Program-made: the position numbers and the translations under genes
Shown here: in pieces, positions 52,425 through 60,518 of the stretch
How the letters are laid out: each line of letters starts with the position of its first letter
Numbering within the stretch: the first letter of the stretch is position 1
Source: Myroides sp. WP-1
Lineage (GTDB): Bacteria > Bacteroidota > Bacteroidia > Flavobacteriales > Flavobacteriaceae
Assembly: GCF_014145635.1 (NCBI RefSeq)
Contig: NZ_JACHTC010000007.1
Location: 1 to 64,000, forward strand
Length of the DNA: 64,000 nt
Direction: 5' to 3'
Notes under the pieces: model-generated
Told to the model about the DNA's origin: nothing
The model's input: only the letters and a program-made list of their open reading frames with translations
Databases searched by the model: none

Positions 52425-53363
52425 TTATTTTTTCAACCTAAACGTCAAGACAAAATAGCTGCCAATAGAGATCGGCAACACAATATTCAGTAACCAAATC
52501 AAGGTTGCAACTAAAGCAACTACCCATTGATTGACATCTAGAGCAGTAAAAATGAACATGGCAATACTGCCTTTTACCGCAAATTCCAAAAATTGAAAAT
52601 TAGGTAAAGAAGACGCTAACAGATAGATAGCAGAAACGGCGCATAACAGTTCAAAATATGGAATACTTACACCAAATAAATAGTACAAAATAACATATTG
52701 GTGAGTGAAAGAAGCATAGCGCAACAATGCTAAAAACAAATTTTTGCGATGCGTTTTTTGGGGAATATCCCGTAACATCTCAAGAACGGTATTGATTGAA
52801 TACCCCTTTATTGTTAGGCGACGCAAGGAGAAAAACAGGAGTAGAATGGTCGAGGCAATTCCATAGAGTATCCAAAGGTAATAGGGAGGGATGAACTCGT
52901 GTTTATGATTGAGGATGGTTAACCCAATGAGCCCAAAAACAATAGCGTAAATGACTTGTACTCCATTGCAAACCATATTGAGAAAAATGACTCTTCCCGT
53001 GTCTTTTTTTGGAAAATACAAGGCTTTGCCCGCATATTCGCCTATACCATTAGGAGTGAAAATCCCCAATGTTAAAGCACTTAAAACCTGTTTGGTCGCT
53101 TGTCCTACTGAAACGGGTTGTATCAAGGATGACAGGTTTTGCCATTTTAAAATTTCGACAAATCGGTTGGAAAAAGTCAACAAAAGCAAAGCAACTAAAG
53201 CCCATGTATGTTGTGGATTGAGCAAAACTTCTTGCAATAAAGCAGGATCTAAGGTCTTGTCACTAGATAGTTTGTTATAGATATAATAAAAAGCACTACA
53301 TACAACAATTATCTTCAGTAGAAGTACGAGGAATTGCTTAGTTTTGTTGGATAGAATTTTCAT
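52425..53363 (-). CDS. LPG synthase TM-region/flippase-like membrane protein
   Basis: A 312-residue integral membrane protein from the ATG at 53363; GTG at 53369 would add two residues. About eight helices are seen, with the family markers FTPNGIGEYAGKALYF and VSAIYLLASSLPNFQFLEFAVKGS. These belong to the UPF0104/AglD/MprF transmembrane family, which includes lipid flippases. No catalytic aminoacyl-transfer domain is present. It is divergent from ruvC. Confidence 0.85.
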   Translation of the reverse strand: MKILSNKTKQFLVLLLKIIVVCSAFYYIYNKLSSDKTLDPALLQEVLLNPQHTWALVALLLLTFSNRFVEILKWQNLSSLIQPVSVGQATKQVLSALTLGIFTPNGIGEYAGKALYFPKKDTGRVIFLNMVCNGVQVIYAIVFGLIGLTILNHKHEFIPPYYLWILYGIASTILLLFFSLRRLTIKGYSINTVLEMLRDIPQKTHRKNLFLALLRYASFTHQYVILYYLFGVSIPYFELLCAVSAIYLLASSLPNFQFLEFAVKGSIAMFIFTALDVNQWVVALVATLIWLLNIVLPISIGSYFVLTFRLKK

Positions 53364-53396
53364 CAACACAAAGTAAATCCTTTTTTTCGTGTCTTG

Positions 53397-53978
53397 ATGA
53401 TTACAATAACAAAAATTAAGAATTTGACAATAGATAGAATTATATTAGGTATTGATCCAGGGACGACGATTATGGGATTTGGACTCATTCGCGTGGTTAA
53501 TAAGAAGATGGAATTTATTCAGTTAAACGAATTGCAATTGAATAAGTATGAGGATCACTATACCAAATTACGTCGAATTTTTGAACGAACCATTGAGCTG
53601 ATTGAAACCCATTGTCCAGATGAAATTGCCATTGAAGCACCCTTTTTTGGAAAGAATGTACAGTCTATGCTAAAATTGGGACGCGCACAAGGAGTTGCAA
53701 TGGCAGCAGGACTTTCGAGGGGAATTCCCATTACAGAGTACGAACCTAAAAAGATAAAAATGGCTATTACAGGCAATGGAAATGCCAGTAAAGAACAAGT
53801 AGCAAAAATGTTACAACAACTTTTAGGGTTAAAAGAATTGCCTAAAAACTTAGATAGTACTGACGGATTAGCTGCTGCTGTATGTCATTTCTTTAACTCT
53901 GGAAAAACGGTAGTAGGGAAATCTTATAGCGGATGGGATGCTTTTGTCAAACAAAATCAAGATCGAGTAAAGAAATAA
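53397..53978 (+). CDS. ruvC: Holliday junction resolvase RuvC
   Basis: Cuts Holliday junctions during recombination. Acidic catalytic residues are D20 in GIDPGTT, the Glu in IEAPFFGKN, and Asp residues in LDSTDGLAAAVCH. From the ATG at 53397 the protein has 193 residues. Homologues usually start about ten residues later, and a TTG at 53424 (giving MTIDRIILGID) may be the true start. The stop codon overlaps the hemW ATG by one base. Confidence 0.93.
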   Translation: MITITKIKNLTIDRIILGIDPGTTIMGFGLIRVVNKKMEFIQLNELQLNKYEDHYTKLRRIFERTIELIETHCPDEIAIEAPFFGKNVQSMLKLGRAQGVAMAAGLSRGIPITEYEPKKIKMAITGNGNASKEQVAKMLQQLLGLKELPKNLDSTDGLAAAVCHFFNSGKTVVGKSYSGWDAFVKQNQDRVKK

Positions 53979-55111
53979 TGGCAGGTATTTATATTCATAT
54001 TCCGTTTTGTAAACAAGCGTGTCATTATTGTGATTTTCACTTCTCTACTTCGCTGAAGAAAAAGCAGGAGTTGTTAGCCGCGCTGAAGCACGAACTCTTC
54101 TTGAGAAAACAAGAACTCAATGGAGAAGAAATTGAAACAATCTACTTTGGAGGTGGAACACCGAGTATCCTTGCTATGGACGAAATCAATGCGTTGATCG
54201 AAGCAGTTTATCAAAATTACACCGTTGTAGATCAACCTGAAATTACCTTAGAAGCCAATCCAGACGATTTAGATTCTGCTACAATTTTGCGATTAGCGCA
54301 ATCCAAGGTCAATCGCTTGAGTATAGGGATTCAATCATTTGGTGAAGAAGATTTGAAAATGATGAATCGCGCGCATAACGCTACGGAGGCCATTACTTGT
54401 CTACAAGAGGTAGTTCAGTATTTTGACAATATTTCGATTGACTTAATTTACGGAATACCCAATTTGTCTAATGAGCGATGGTTAGCCAATATTCAACGTG
54501 TTTTAGATCTTGGTATTCCTCATATTTCTTGCTATGCATTGACGGTTGAAGAACGAACTGCATTGAACAAACTGATTCAAAAAGGAGTTATTCCTAGTCC
54601 AAAAGAAGAGGTTGCTCATGCTCATTTTATGCTGTTGATCGACAAGTTAAAACAAAGCGGCTATATCCATTACGAGTTGTCTAATTTTGCCAAACCGGGC
54701 TACTATTCTAAAAATAACTCGGCCTATTGGCTCGGTAAAAAGTATTTGGGTATTGGTCCTTCAGCACATAGTTTTGATGGAAAGTATCGCAGTTGGAATA
54801 TTTCCAATAACCCCTTGTATATCAAAGCAATTGAAGCAGGTGAGCTACCTTCAGAAATCGAAGAATTGTCCATCACTGATCGTTACAATGAATACGTAAT
54901 GACAGGTTTACGCACCATTTGGGGGGTTGACTTAGCGCGTATTGAACATGAATTTGGTTCAACGTTACATGAGTATCTAGTGCGAGAATCGGCTTCTTTT
55001 ATTGCAGATGGATTGATGCATGAAGCAGCAGGTATATTAACGATAACAGATAAAGGAAAATTTTTAAGTGACGGTATTGCATCTGATTTATTTTGGTTAG
55101 ATTTGAACTAA
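53978..55111 (+). CDS. hemW: Radical SAM haem chaperone HemW
   Basis: From the ATG at 53978 the protein has 377 residues; the in-frame ATG at 53933 lies inside ruvC and is rejected. The [4Fe-4S] ligands are C11, C15 and C18 (FCKQACHYCDF). FGGGTPS, EANPDD and SIGIQSFGEEDLKMMNRAH are the SAM-binding and HemW/HemN signatures. It is translationally coupled to ruvC (TAATG). HemW delivers haem to respiratory enzymes; it was long misnamed coproporphyrinogen oxidase. Confidence 0.93.
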   Translation: MAGIYIHIPFCKQACHYCDFHFSTSLKKKQELLAALKHELFLRKQELNGEEIETIYFGGGTPSILAMDEINALIEAVYQNYTVVDQPEITLEANPDDLDSATILRLAQSKVNRLSIGIQSFGEEDLKMMNRAHNATEAITCLQEVVQYFDNISIDLIYGIPNLSNERWLANIQRVLDLGIPHISCYALTVEERTALNKLIQKGVIPSPKEEVAHAHFMLLIDKLKQSGYIHYELSNFAKPGYYSKNNSAYWLGKKYLGIGPSAHSFDGKYRSWNISNNPLYIKAIEAGELPSEIEELSITDRYNEYVMTGLRTIWGVDLARIEHEFGSTLHEYLVRESASFIADGLMHEAAGILTITDKGKFLSDGIASDLFWLDLN

Positions 55112-55115
55112 AACA

Positions 55116-55886
55116 GTGAAAGCAACCCTCTCTATTTCTGACCATAACTATACGGTTGATTTTTCTCAACCTATTGATATTTCAATTCCCCTATCGAATA
55201 CGGAAAAAAATCCCATTGCGTGGTATCTTGATACACCAATCATTGAACCTGTACGTATGGGTGATTGGATTGGGAAAGTTAGCGAAGGACAATCGTCTAC
55301 AAACTTCAATAATATCGCCTTTAATCCGCATGGACACGGTACACATACGGAGTGTTTAGGGCATATTACGCGCAACTTTTACAGCATTAATGATACCTTG
55401 AAAACATTTGTTTTTTTAGCGCAAGTAGTTACTATTCAGCCTGAAAAAATAAGCAATGGAGACGCAGTAATTACTTTGGGGCAAATTCGTCAATTGTGGC
55501 AAGAGAAAGGACAACAGGCCATTGTAATTCGTACCTTGCCCAATGAAGAAGTAAAGAAACACAGCAAATACTCACATACCAATCCACCGTATTTAGCCGC
55601 TGAAGCTGCTACTTTTTTACGCGAACAAGGCATTAAACATTTGTTGATCGACTTACCCAGTGTGGATAAAGAAAAAGACGAAGGAAAACTCTTAGCACAT
55701 AAGGCCTTTTGGAAAGTAGATGATGTAGATCAAGTCAATGCCGATGCTCAATTCGATGCAACCATTACCGAAATGATTTACGTGCCTACAACAGTAAAAG
55801 ACGATTTTTATATCTTGAATATACAAATAGCCTCTTTTGTAAACGATGCCTCACCAAGTAAACCAATTTTGTATCAAATTTTTTAA
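55116..55886 (+). CDS. Cyclase family protein (kynurenine formamidase-like)
   Basis: A 256-residue metal hydrolase. The family motif HxGTHxD appears as HGHGTHTECLGHI, with Glu in place of Asp. The protein starts with GTG at 55116, five bases after the hemW stop. Relatives hydrolyse N-formylkynurenine or cyclic substrates; the substrate here is unknown. It probably belongs to the ruvC-hemW-cyclase-mmcQ transcription unit. Confidence 0.85.
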   Translation: MKATLSISDHNYTVDFSQPIDISIPLSNTEKNPIAWYLDTPIIEPVRMGDWIGKVSEGQSSTNFNNIAFNPHGHGTHTECLGHITRNFYSINDTLKTFVFLAQVVTIQPEKISNGDAVITLGQIRQLWQEKGQQAIVIRTLPNEEVKKHSKYSHTNPPYLAAEAATFLREQGIKHLLIDLPSVDKEKDEGKLLAHKAFWKVDDVDQVNADAQFDATITEMIYVPTTVKDDFYILNIQIASFVNDASPSKPILYQIF

Positions 55887-55897
55887 TCTCATACGCG

Positions 55898-56257
55898 ATG
55901 GATGTACATGTGATTTACGATTATTGTCTCAATAAAAAAGGAACAACAGAAGATTTTCCTTTTGACGAGGAAACGCTGACCTTTAAAGTAGGAGGAAAGA
56001 TTTATTTATTACTCAACTTAACAAAATGGGAGCAGGGAAATTGTTTTGTCAATTTAAAATGTGATCCTGAAAAGGCAGAAGAATTACGAGCAGATTACAG
56101 TGAAATTACTCCTGGTTATCACATGAGTAAAAAACATTGGAATAGCGTACAATTGGGAGGATCTGTTCAGTGGAGTTTATTGAAAGAATTAATTGATCAC
56201 TCATATGAACTGGTTTATGCGAGCTTGACAAAAAAAGTGAAAGATAGTTTATCGTAG
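55898..56257 (+). CDS. MmcQ/YjbR family DNA-binding-like protein
   Basis: A 119-residue small protein with the CyaY-like YjbR fold. The markers are the N-terminal YDYCLNKKGTTEDFPFDEETLTFKVGGKI, the middle FVNLKCDPEKAEELRADYSEITPGYHMSKKHWNSV and the C-terminal LIDHSYELVYASLTKK. E. coli YjbR binds DNA weakly; the role is not settled. It is the last gene of its unit, before a perfect hairpin. Confidence 0.93.
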   Translation: MDVHVIYDYCLNKKGTTEDFPFDEETLTFKVGGKIYLLLNLTKWEQGNCFVNLKCDPEKAEELRADYSEITPGYHMSKKHWNSVQLGGSVQWSLLKELIDHSYELVYASLTKKVKDSLS

Positions 56258-56286
56258 AAGAAAACCCGTAAAAGGAATAGCGATAT

Positions 56287-56327
56287 AAAACGACAAAAGA
56301 GCGATTGAATCGCTCTTTTGTCGTTTT
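56287..56327. terminator. Bidirectional terminator overlapping a stop codon
   Basis: 20-bp perfect arms (56287-56306 / 56308-56327) overlap the stop codon of the minus-strand gene at 56327. Confidence 0.9.
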
Positions 56328-57103
56328 TAGGAAGTTTTGCTTTTGAGTATAAAAGGAAGAATGTCTTTCTTGCGTTCATACTCATCCAAAAGGAGTTGCT
56401 TGAGTTGAGGGGATTGAAACATCTGAATGAATATAGCACCTTGGGTGCGTAGTAGTTGTTCTTCGTCATTTGTCCCTAAATTGAGCTTATACACATTGTA
56501 TATACTCTCCTTATAATCGTCGTAAAACGGATAGGTTTCACTAGTTAGATGATTGATAATCGCATCAAAAGCAAAGGCTTCTAAATAGGGAGATCGCTTT
56601 TTCTCTGTTTTGGGTAGCGCATGTATACCTACACATATTCTACCGGTATAGTGTCCTTGCGTATTAATTCCTGTGATATTAAAAAACTTAACCGCTACAT
56701 TGAGTATGTTGTCTATAGTAACCGTGTCTTTGGGTTGCGTATGATCAATTACCTTGGCTTGATAGGTGCTGACAAGATGGTTAAAAGTAGTGTCTTGTTC
56801 CATGTGATACATTACTTGCTTTTCTACAACTGTGGTGTCTTTGATTTGTTGTAAAGCATCATAGTCCAACCGTGCAATATAATTGGTCGTAATAAATTCC
56901 CAAAAGGACGATTGTTCATTAACTACCGCCGCATGTGAACTCGTAGCATCAATTTTTTTTACTTTGATGTAAGGTGTTGACTCATAGAATAATATTTCGA
57001 GGAAATCACTGTAATTTTGTAAAGAATTGTCTTTCGATTGTGCATAAGTCTGACCAGTTACAAGTAATAAACCAAACACTACAAGGTGTAAAAGAGCTCT
57101 CAT
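56327..57103 (-). CDS. Secreted protein of BlaI/M56 operon
   Basis: From the ATG at 57103 the protein has 258 residues with a signal peptide (LLHLVVFGLLLVTGQTYAQ). The upstream extension to 57199 overlaps the M56 gene and is rejected. No family is recognised. It ends in KTS without an anchor. It begins 2 bp after the M56 stop codon, so it is part of the operon and may be the effector or a sensor partner. Confidence 0.7.
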   Translation of the reverse strand: MRALLHLVVFGLLLVTGQTYAQSKDNSLQNYSDFLEILFYESTPYIKVKKIDATSSHAAVVNEQSSFWEFITTNYIARLDYDALQQIKDTTVVEKQVMYHMEQDTTFNHLVSTYQAKVIDHTQPKDTVTIDNILNVAVKFFNITGINTQGHYTGRICVGIHALPKTEKKRSPYLEAFAFDAIINHLTSETYPFYDDYKESIYNVYKLNLGTNDEEQLLRTQGAIFIQMFQSPQLKQLLLDEYERKKDILPFILKSKTS

Positions 57104-57105
57104 CT

Positions 57106-58344
57106 TTATGAATCTTTGTTTGCAGGAACTCCTTGAATCGTGATAGGAAGTGTAAACTGGCTGCGTACAACTTGCCCTTTTTCTTTGGCAGGAATCCATT
57201 TATCCGTTTGTGCTAAAGCAGCTAAAGCAGCTTCACCTACACCATAGCCCGGATCTCTCACTAATTTTACTTCGCTTAAACTACCATCTTTTTCCACGAT
57301 AAACATGATAATTACACGGATTGAGGCTCCCTCAAATGGAGGTGTTTTAAAATTGGAAATAAACGCCTGATTAAATGCTTGCATCCCTCCAGGATAACTC
57401 GCTGGTTCACTCACCGCTATATAAACCTCGTCAGGATCGTTTGATGGTGTAGCAGGTGTAATTGTCTCGGTTTGTTTAGCTGTCGATTGTGCAAAAACAG
57501 TCGTGGCTCCAATGAGCAACAACAGCGTAGATGTTCCCAAAATAGCTAAGGTATTTTGTATGGGATTGTTGGTTTTGGTTAACATAGTAAAACGTTTTTT
57601 AGTTAGGTTAAAGTTGAAAGAACTACTCAGTGGGAGTTCATTTTGTTGATAAGTTTGCTTCAACAATAGTTGTAAATAAGCCTGGGTTTCTTCTTTGGTA
57701 CTATTCAGTACATCGTCAGCCAGAAATTCGTGATTTAAAGCGATATGTTGCTGATACCAGTACAAAAGAGGTTGAAACCAACATACAATCTTGAGAAGTT
57801 CGATAAATAAAATATCCCTACTGTGGTTTTGTTTCACGTGATTATACTCGTGTAAGAGAATTTTGTTGTTCCAATCGATGGGGATGTGAAGCGGTAAATA
57901 AATCGTTTTTCTAAAGGTGAATGCTGCATCTAAATGACTGACGAATACAAATTTTTGCCCTCGACTATAGACAATGCTTCCTTGCTTGTCTAAGTGATGA
58001 AAAGAACGAAGCGATAAAAGAAAGCGAATCAGAAAAAAACAAACACCTAAAACATAAATAAGCAGGAGTAAATCGCTCGCTGTCCACGAGGCTGAAGTCG
58101 TAAGATTATTTTCTGCCATTGTAGGGGTAATAATAACTTCGTTTAGTTCTTGTAATTTAGTATTGGCCACTGTAAAGGCTCCTGTTGATGGAATTTTTAC
58201 TAGGGGTAAACTAAACGCTAGTACAAGAGCACTTAACAAATAGTATCGTTTGAACTCGTGTATTTTAATCGGTTCTAAGAACAGTTTGTATATACCCAAG
58301 GTCAATAGCAATAAGAGTGTGGTTTGGATGAGGTATACAAGCAT
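57106..58344 (-). CDS. M56 (BlaR1/MecR1-like) metallopeptidase with TonB-C domain
   Basis: A 412-residue membrane protein. Four helices (about residues 3-20, 34-48, 90-110 and 262-285) surround a zinc peptidase domain with HEYNH (165-169) and a downstream Glu in NHEFLAD (E206). The C-terminal 100 residues (VIIMFIVEKDGSLSEVKLVRDPGYGVGEAAL...RSQFTLPITI) are a TonB C-terminal domain in place of the penicillin-binding sensor of BlaR1. It may cut the BlaI-type repressor encoded 4 bp upstream. The signal is unknown. Confidence 0.9.
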   Translation of the reverse strand: MLVYLIQTTLLLLLTLGIYKLFLEPIKIHEFKRYYLLSALVLAFSLPLVKIPSTGAFTVANTKLQELNEVIITPTMAENNLTTSASWTASDLLLLIYVLGVCFFLIRFLLSLRSFHHLDKQGSIVYSRGQKFVFVSHLDAAFTFRKTIYLPLHIPIDWNNKILLHEYNHVKQNHSRDILFIELLKIVCWFQPLLYWYQQHIALNHEFLADDVLNSTKEETQAYLQLLLKQTYQQNELPLSSSFNFNLTKKRFTMLTKTNNPIQNTLAILGTSTLLLLIGATTVFAQSTAKQTETITPATPSNDPDEVYIAVSEPASYPGGMQAFNQAFISNFKTPPFEGASIRVIIMFIVEKDGSLSEVKLVRDPGYGVGEAALAALAQTDKWIPAKEKGQVVRSQFTLPITIQGVPANKDS

Positions 58345-58348
58345 AGTT

Positions 58349-58714
58349 TTATTTTTTTAGTTGGTCTTCTACAATTTTTTTTAAAGCTTCTAGTTCTTTT
58401 TTACTCATGTTGCTTTTCTTGGTAAAGAAAGAAGCAAAAGAGAAAGCAGAATTATTGAAGTGTTGCTCTACCATGGTATTTAAGTGAGTTTCAAAATAGT
58501 CTTCCTTTTTGATTAAAGGAACATAAGCTCTTGAATTACCATAGGTTTGATAGGTGATAAACCCTTTTTCCGTTAGTCGCTTCAGCAAGGTAGCTAACGT
58601 AGTTTGCGCGGGTTTGGGATCGGGGTATTTTTCAAGAAGATCTTTAGCAAAAGCCTCATTTAAATCCCAAATGTATTCCATTAATTGTTCTTCTGTTTGC
58701 GGTAGTTTTATCAT
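58349..58714 (-). CDS. BlaI/MecI/CopY family repressor
   Basis: A 121-residue winged-helix repressor. LPQTEEQLMEYIWDLN opens the DNA-binding domain; QTTLATLLKRLTEKGFITY is the recognition region. The C-terminal half (FASFFTKKSNMSKKELEALKKIVEDQ) forms the dimerisation helix where BlaR-type peptidases cut in relatives. It is 4 bp upstream of the M56 gene. The start overlaps the stop of the preceding lipoprotein gene (ATGA). Palindromes upstream of the operon are likely binding sites. Confidence 0.95.
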   Translation of the reverse strand: MIKLPQTEEQLMEYIWDLNEAFAKDLLEKYPDPKPAQTTLATLLKRLTEKGFITYQTYGNSRAYVPLIKKEDYFETHLNTMVEQHFNNSAFSFASFFTKKSNMSKKELEALKKIVEDQLKK

Positions 58715-59127
58715 GGTCGTACTGTTGTTTCGTGTTTTAAAAGTCCATAGTTGTAATGTCTGACGTGCGTTAATACTTCATCAATGTTGTAAATAAACCA
58801 AGAACCAAAATAGTAGTAATGCAAACTCGACTCGGTCGCTACTAGTTTGGTTTGTCCTCGTTCTGCTACCTTGCCATTGCGATGATAGTAGGTGGTATAG
58901 GCAATGGAATCCTTAAACCGCTGTTTCTTGTATAGTTTTCCATTGTATCGATACCGCCAAGTTCCTTTTTGCCATCCATTTTTGTCATAGCGCCCTCTTG
59001 CAACATCTTTGTTGTTGTCTATTTTAGTTTTGTATACCCATCGACCGACATGTTCCCCATCAATGTGTTGATTGACGGAACAACTGTGCAAAAGAAATAG
59101 TAAAAAACTAAAGTAAACATATTTCAT
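58711..59127 (-). CDS. Lipoprotein, first gene of BlaI/M56 operon
   Basis: A 138-residue putative lipoprotein (FLLHSC, C16). The middle contains MORN-like repeats (GRYDKNGWQKGTWRYRYNGKLY, YYHRNGKVAERGQ) of the toxin-antitoxin-neighbour/MORN type. Its stop overlaps the BlaI start by 4 bp, so the two are translationally coupled. The function is unknown; an envelope sensor is a guess. Confidence 0.7.
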   Translation of the reverse strand: MKYVYFSFLLFLLHSCSVNQHIDGEHVGRWVYKTKIDNNKDVARGRYDKNGWQKGTWRYRYNGKLYKKQRFKDSIAYTTYYHRNGKVAERGQTKLVATESSLHYYYFGSWFIYNIDEVLTHVRHYNYGLLKHETTVRP

Positions 59128-59136
59128 ATCTATTGA

Positions 59137-59190
59137 TGTAGATGTTGTTCTACAAATATAGAATAGTTTTTAAATATACCTAGTATATTT
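59137..59190 (-). promoter_or_regulatory. Promoter with two palindromes, candidate BlaI operators
   Basis: The minus-strand -7 box TATATTTG lies at 59160-59153, 26 bp before the ATG. A perfect 19-bp palindrome AAATATAC-CTA-GTATATTT (59172-59190) covers the -33 region. A second, TGTAGA-N6-TCTACA (59137-59154), abuts the -7 box. BlaI-family repressors bind such inverted repeats, so autoregulation is likely. Confidence 0.6.
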
Positions 59191-59268
59191 TTTCTTTTTT
59201 TTGAGAAAACCAAGTAAATTTACAAACGTAAAGTAGTGCTATTGAAATGTATAACATATAACCATCCT

Positions 59269-59805
59269 ATGATTTTTGATATTTTAGCTAAAGGAAATAC
59301 CAGTTTAGCCAGCAGAAAAAAAGTTATAAATCAACTTGAAAACCAAGAGGATGTCGTAGCTACTTTACTGCAGTTCACTTTTGATGAGAGGTGTAAGGTA
59401 AACGTATTGGCCAGTGTTGTTTTAGATGATTTGCTACAAGCCAACCCTAATTTGTTAGATGAATATATCCTCACTTTTATTGAGCAATTACCTGTAGTAC
59501 GCGATGAAAGCGTGAAGCGTTTAACCAGTAAAATGGCGATTTTATTGGTAGAGAAACGGAGGGTGTTGTTTCATGAGGAGCTAGAGGAACAACTGTTGGA
59601 TCAGTGTTTGGTTTGGCTAACATCTGATGCCAAAGTAGCAACAGAAGCCAATGCAATGCATATTATCATGGTCTTGTGTAAAAAGTTTCCAACACAAGCG
59701 CAATTAATAGCAGAATTGATCGAAATTAGGTTTGCGGAGAAAACCCCCGCTTATCAGAGTAAAGCGCGTAAGCTGTTGAAAAAAGTGAACAACCTAAAAA
59801 AATAG
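59269..59805 (+). CDS. All-helical hypothetical protein
   Basis: From the ATG at 59269 the protein has 178 residues; the ATG at 59236 gives an N-terminus that fits less well. It appears wholly alpha-helical, with HEAT-like pairs (VVATLLQFTF, VLASVVLDDLL, RLTSKMAILLV, ANAMHIIMVLC). In flavobacterial genomes, similar proteins are often labelled adenylosuccinate lyase, without the catalytic residues of that enzyme; I would not adopt that name. Function unknown. Confidence 0.7.
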   Translation: MIFDILAKGNTSLASRKKVINQLENQEDVVATLLQFTFDERCKVNVLASVVLDDLLQANPNLLDEYILTFIEQLPVVRDESVKRLTSKMAILLVEKRRVLFHEELEEQLLDQCLVWLTSDAKVATEANAMHIIMVLCKKFPTQAQLIAELIEIRFAEKTPAYQSKARKLLKKVNNLKK

Positions 59806-59811
59806 CAATAA

Positions 59812-59842
59812 AAAAAGGCAAGTGTACCAACTCGCCTTTATT
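59812..59842. terminator. Terminator between helical protein and miaE
   Basis: A stem AAAGGCaAGT / ACTcGCCTTT with A/T arms lies between the converging genes. Confidence 0.7.
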
Positions 59843-59846
59843 TGTA

Positions 59847-60428
59847 TTATCCGTGAATGTGTTCTTTTGTTCCGTAACTCTGAATTAAGTTTCCTTCAAA
59901 TTCCAACCATTCTTTCCATCGTTGATCGACATCTACACGTTCCGTGTATTTGCGAGCAAATTTTAAAAATGTTGTATAGTGATTGGCTTCCGAAACCATG
60001 AGGTCATAGTAAAACTTCGCTAATTCCTCGTCCTTGATATTTTGAGAAAGTACGCGAAAACGCTCACAACTTCTCGCTTCAATCATCGCTGCAAAAAGCA
60101 ATCGATCGATAAATGCATCGTTTCTACTACCGTCTTTTTTACAGAATTTCACCAATTGATTTACATAGTCATCTTTGCGTTCACGTCCAAGCGTGTAGCC
60201 TCTTTCTTTGATGATATCGTGTACCATTTTGAAATGCTGCATTTCTTCAATTGCAATTTCAGTCAATTCAGTGACTAAGTCTTCGTGCTCTGAATTGTAT
60301 GTAATTAAAGTAATGGCATTGGTTGCTGCTTTTTGTTCGCACCAACAGTGATCAGTCAAGATTTCTTCAAGATTTGATTCCGCAATATTAGCCCATCTTG
60401 GATCGGTTAAAAGTTTAAGTCCTAACAT
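59847..60428 (-). CDS. miaE: tRNA-(ms2io6A)-hydroxylase
   Basis: A 193-residue ferritin-like di-iron enzyme that hydroxylates the isopentenyl group at A37 of some tRNAs. Two ExxH iron motifs are visible: EEMQHF and SEANHY, with additional Glu in CEQKAA and EARSCERF. The N-terminus (LGLKLLTDPRWAN) is typical of the MiaE family. It is a single gene; a CAAAAATA stretch at 60448-60455 reads as a -7 box on the minus strand. Confidence 0.93.
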   Translation of the reverse strand: MLGLKLLTDPRWANIAESNLEEILTDHCWCEQKAATNAITLITYNSEHEDLVTELTEIAIEEMQHFKMVHDIIKERGYTLGRERKDDYVNQLVKFCKKDGSRNDAFIDRLLFAAMIEARSCERFRVLSQNIKDEELAKFYYDLMVSEANHYTTFLKFARKYTERVDVDQRWKEWLEFEGNLIQSYGTKEHIHG

Positions 60429-60518
60429 AATTCCTTTTCGTTTGCCACAAAAATACTAAATATAATAGACATTAAAAATGGGAGAGGGATACTGCTAGAG
60501 AAACTGTATTTTTGTTGC

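Noticed and set aside
53933..53977. Extended N-terminus of HemW
   Set aside because: It lies inside ruvC, and the radical SAM motif begins normally from the ATG at 53978.
59269..59805. Adenylosuccinate lyase, a label seen for similar proteins
   Set aside because: The protein has 178 residues and none of the lyase signature (such as the GSSxMPxKxN loop).
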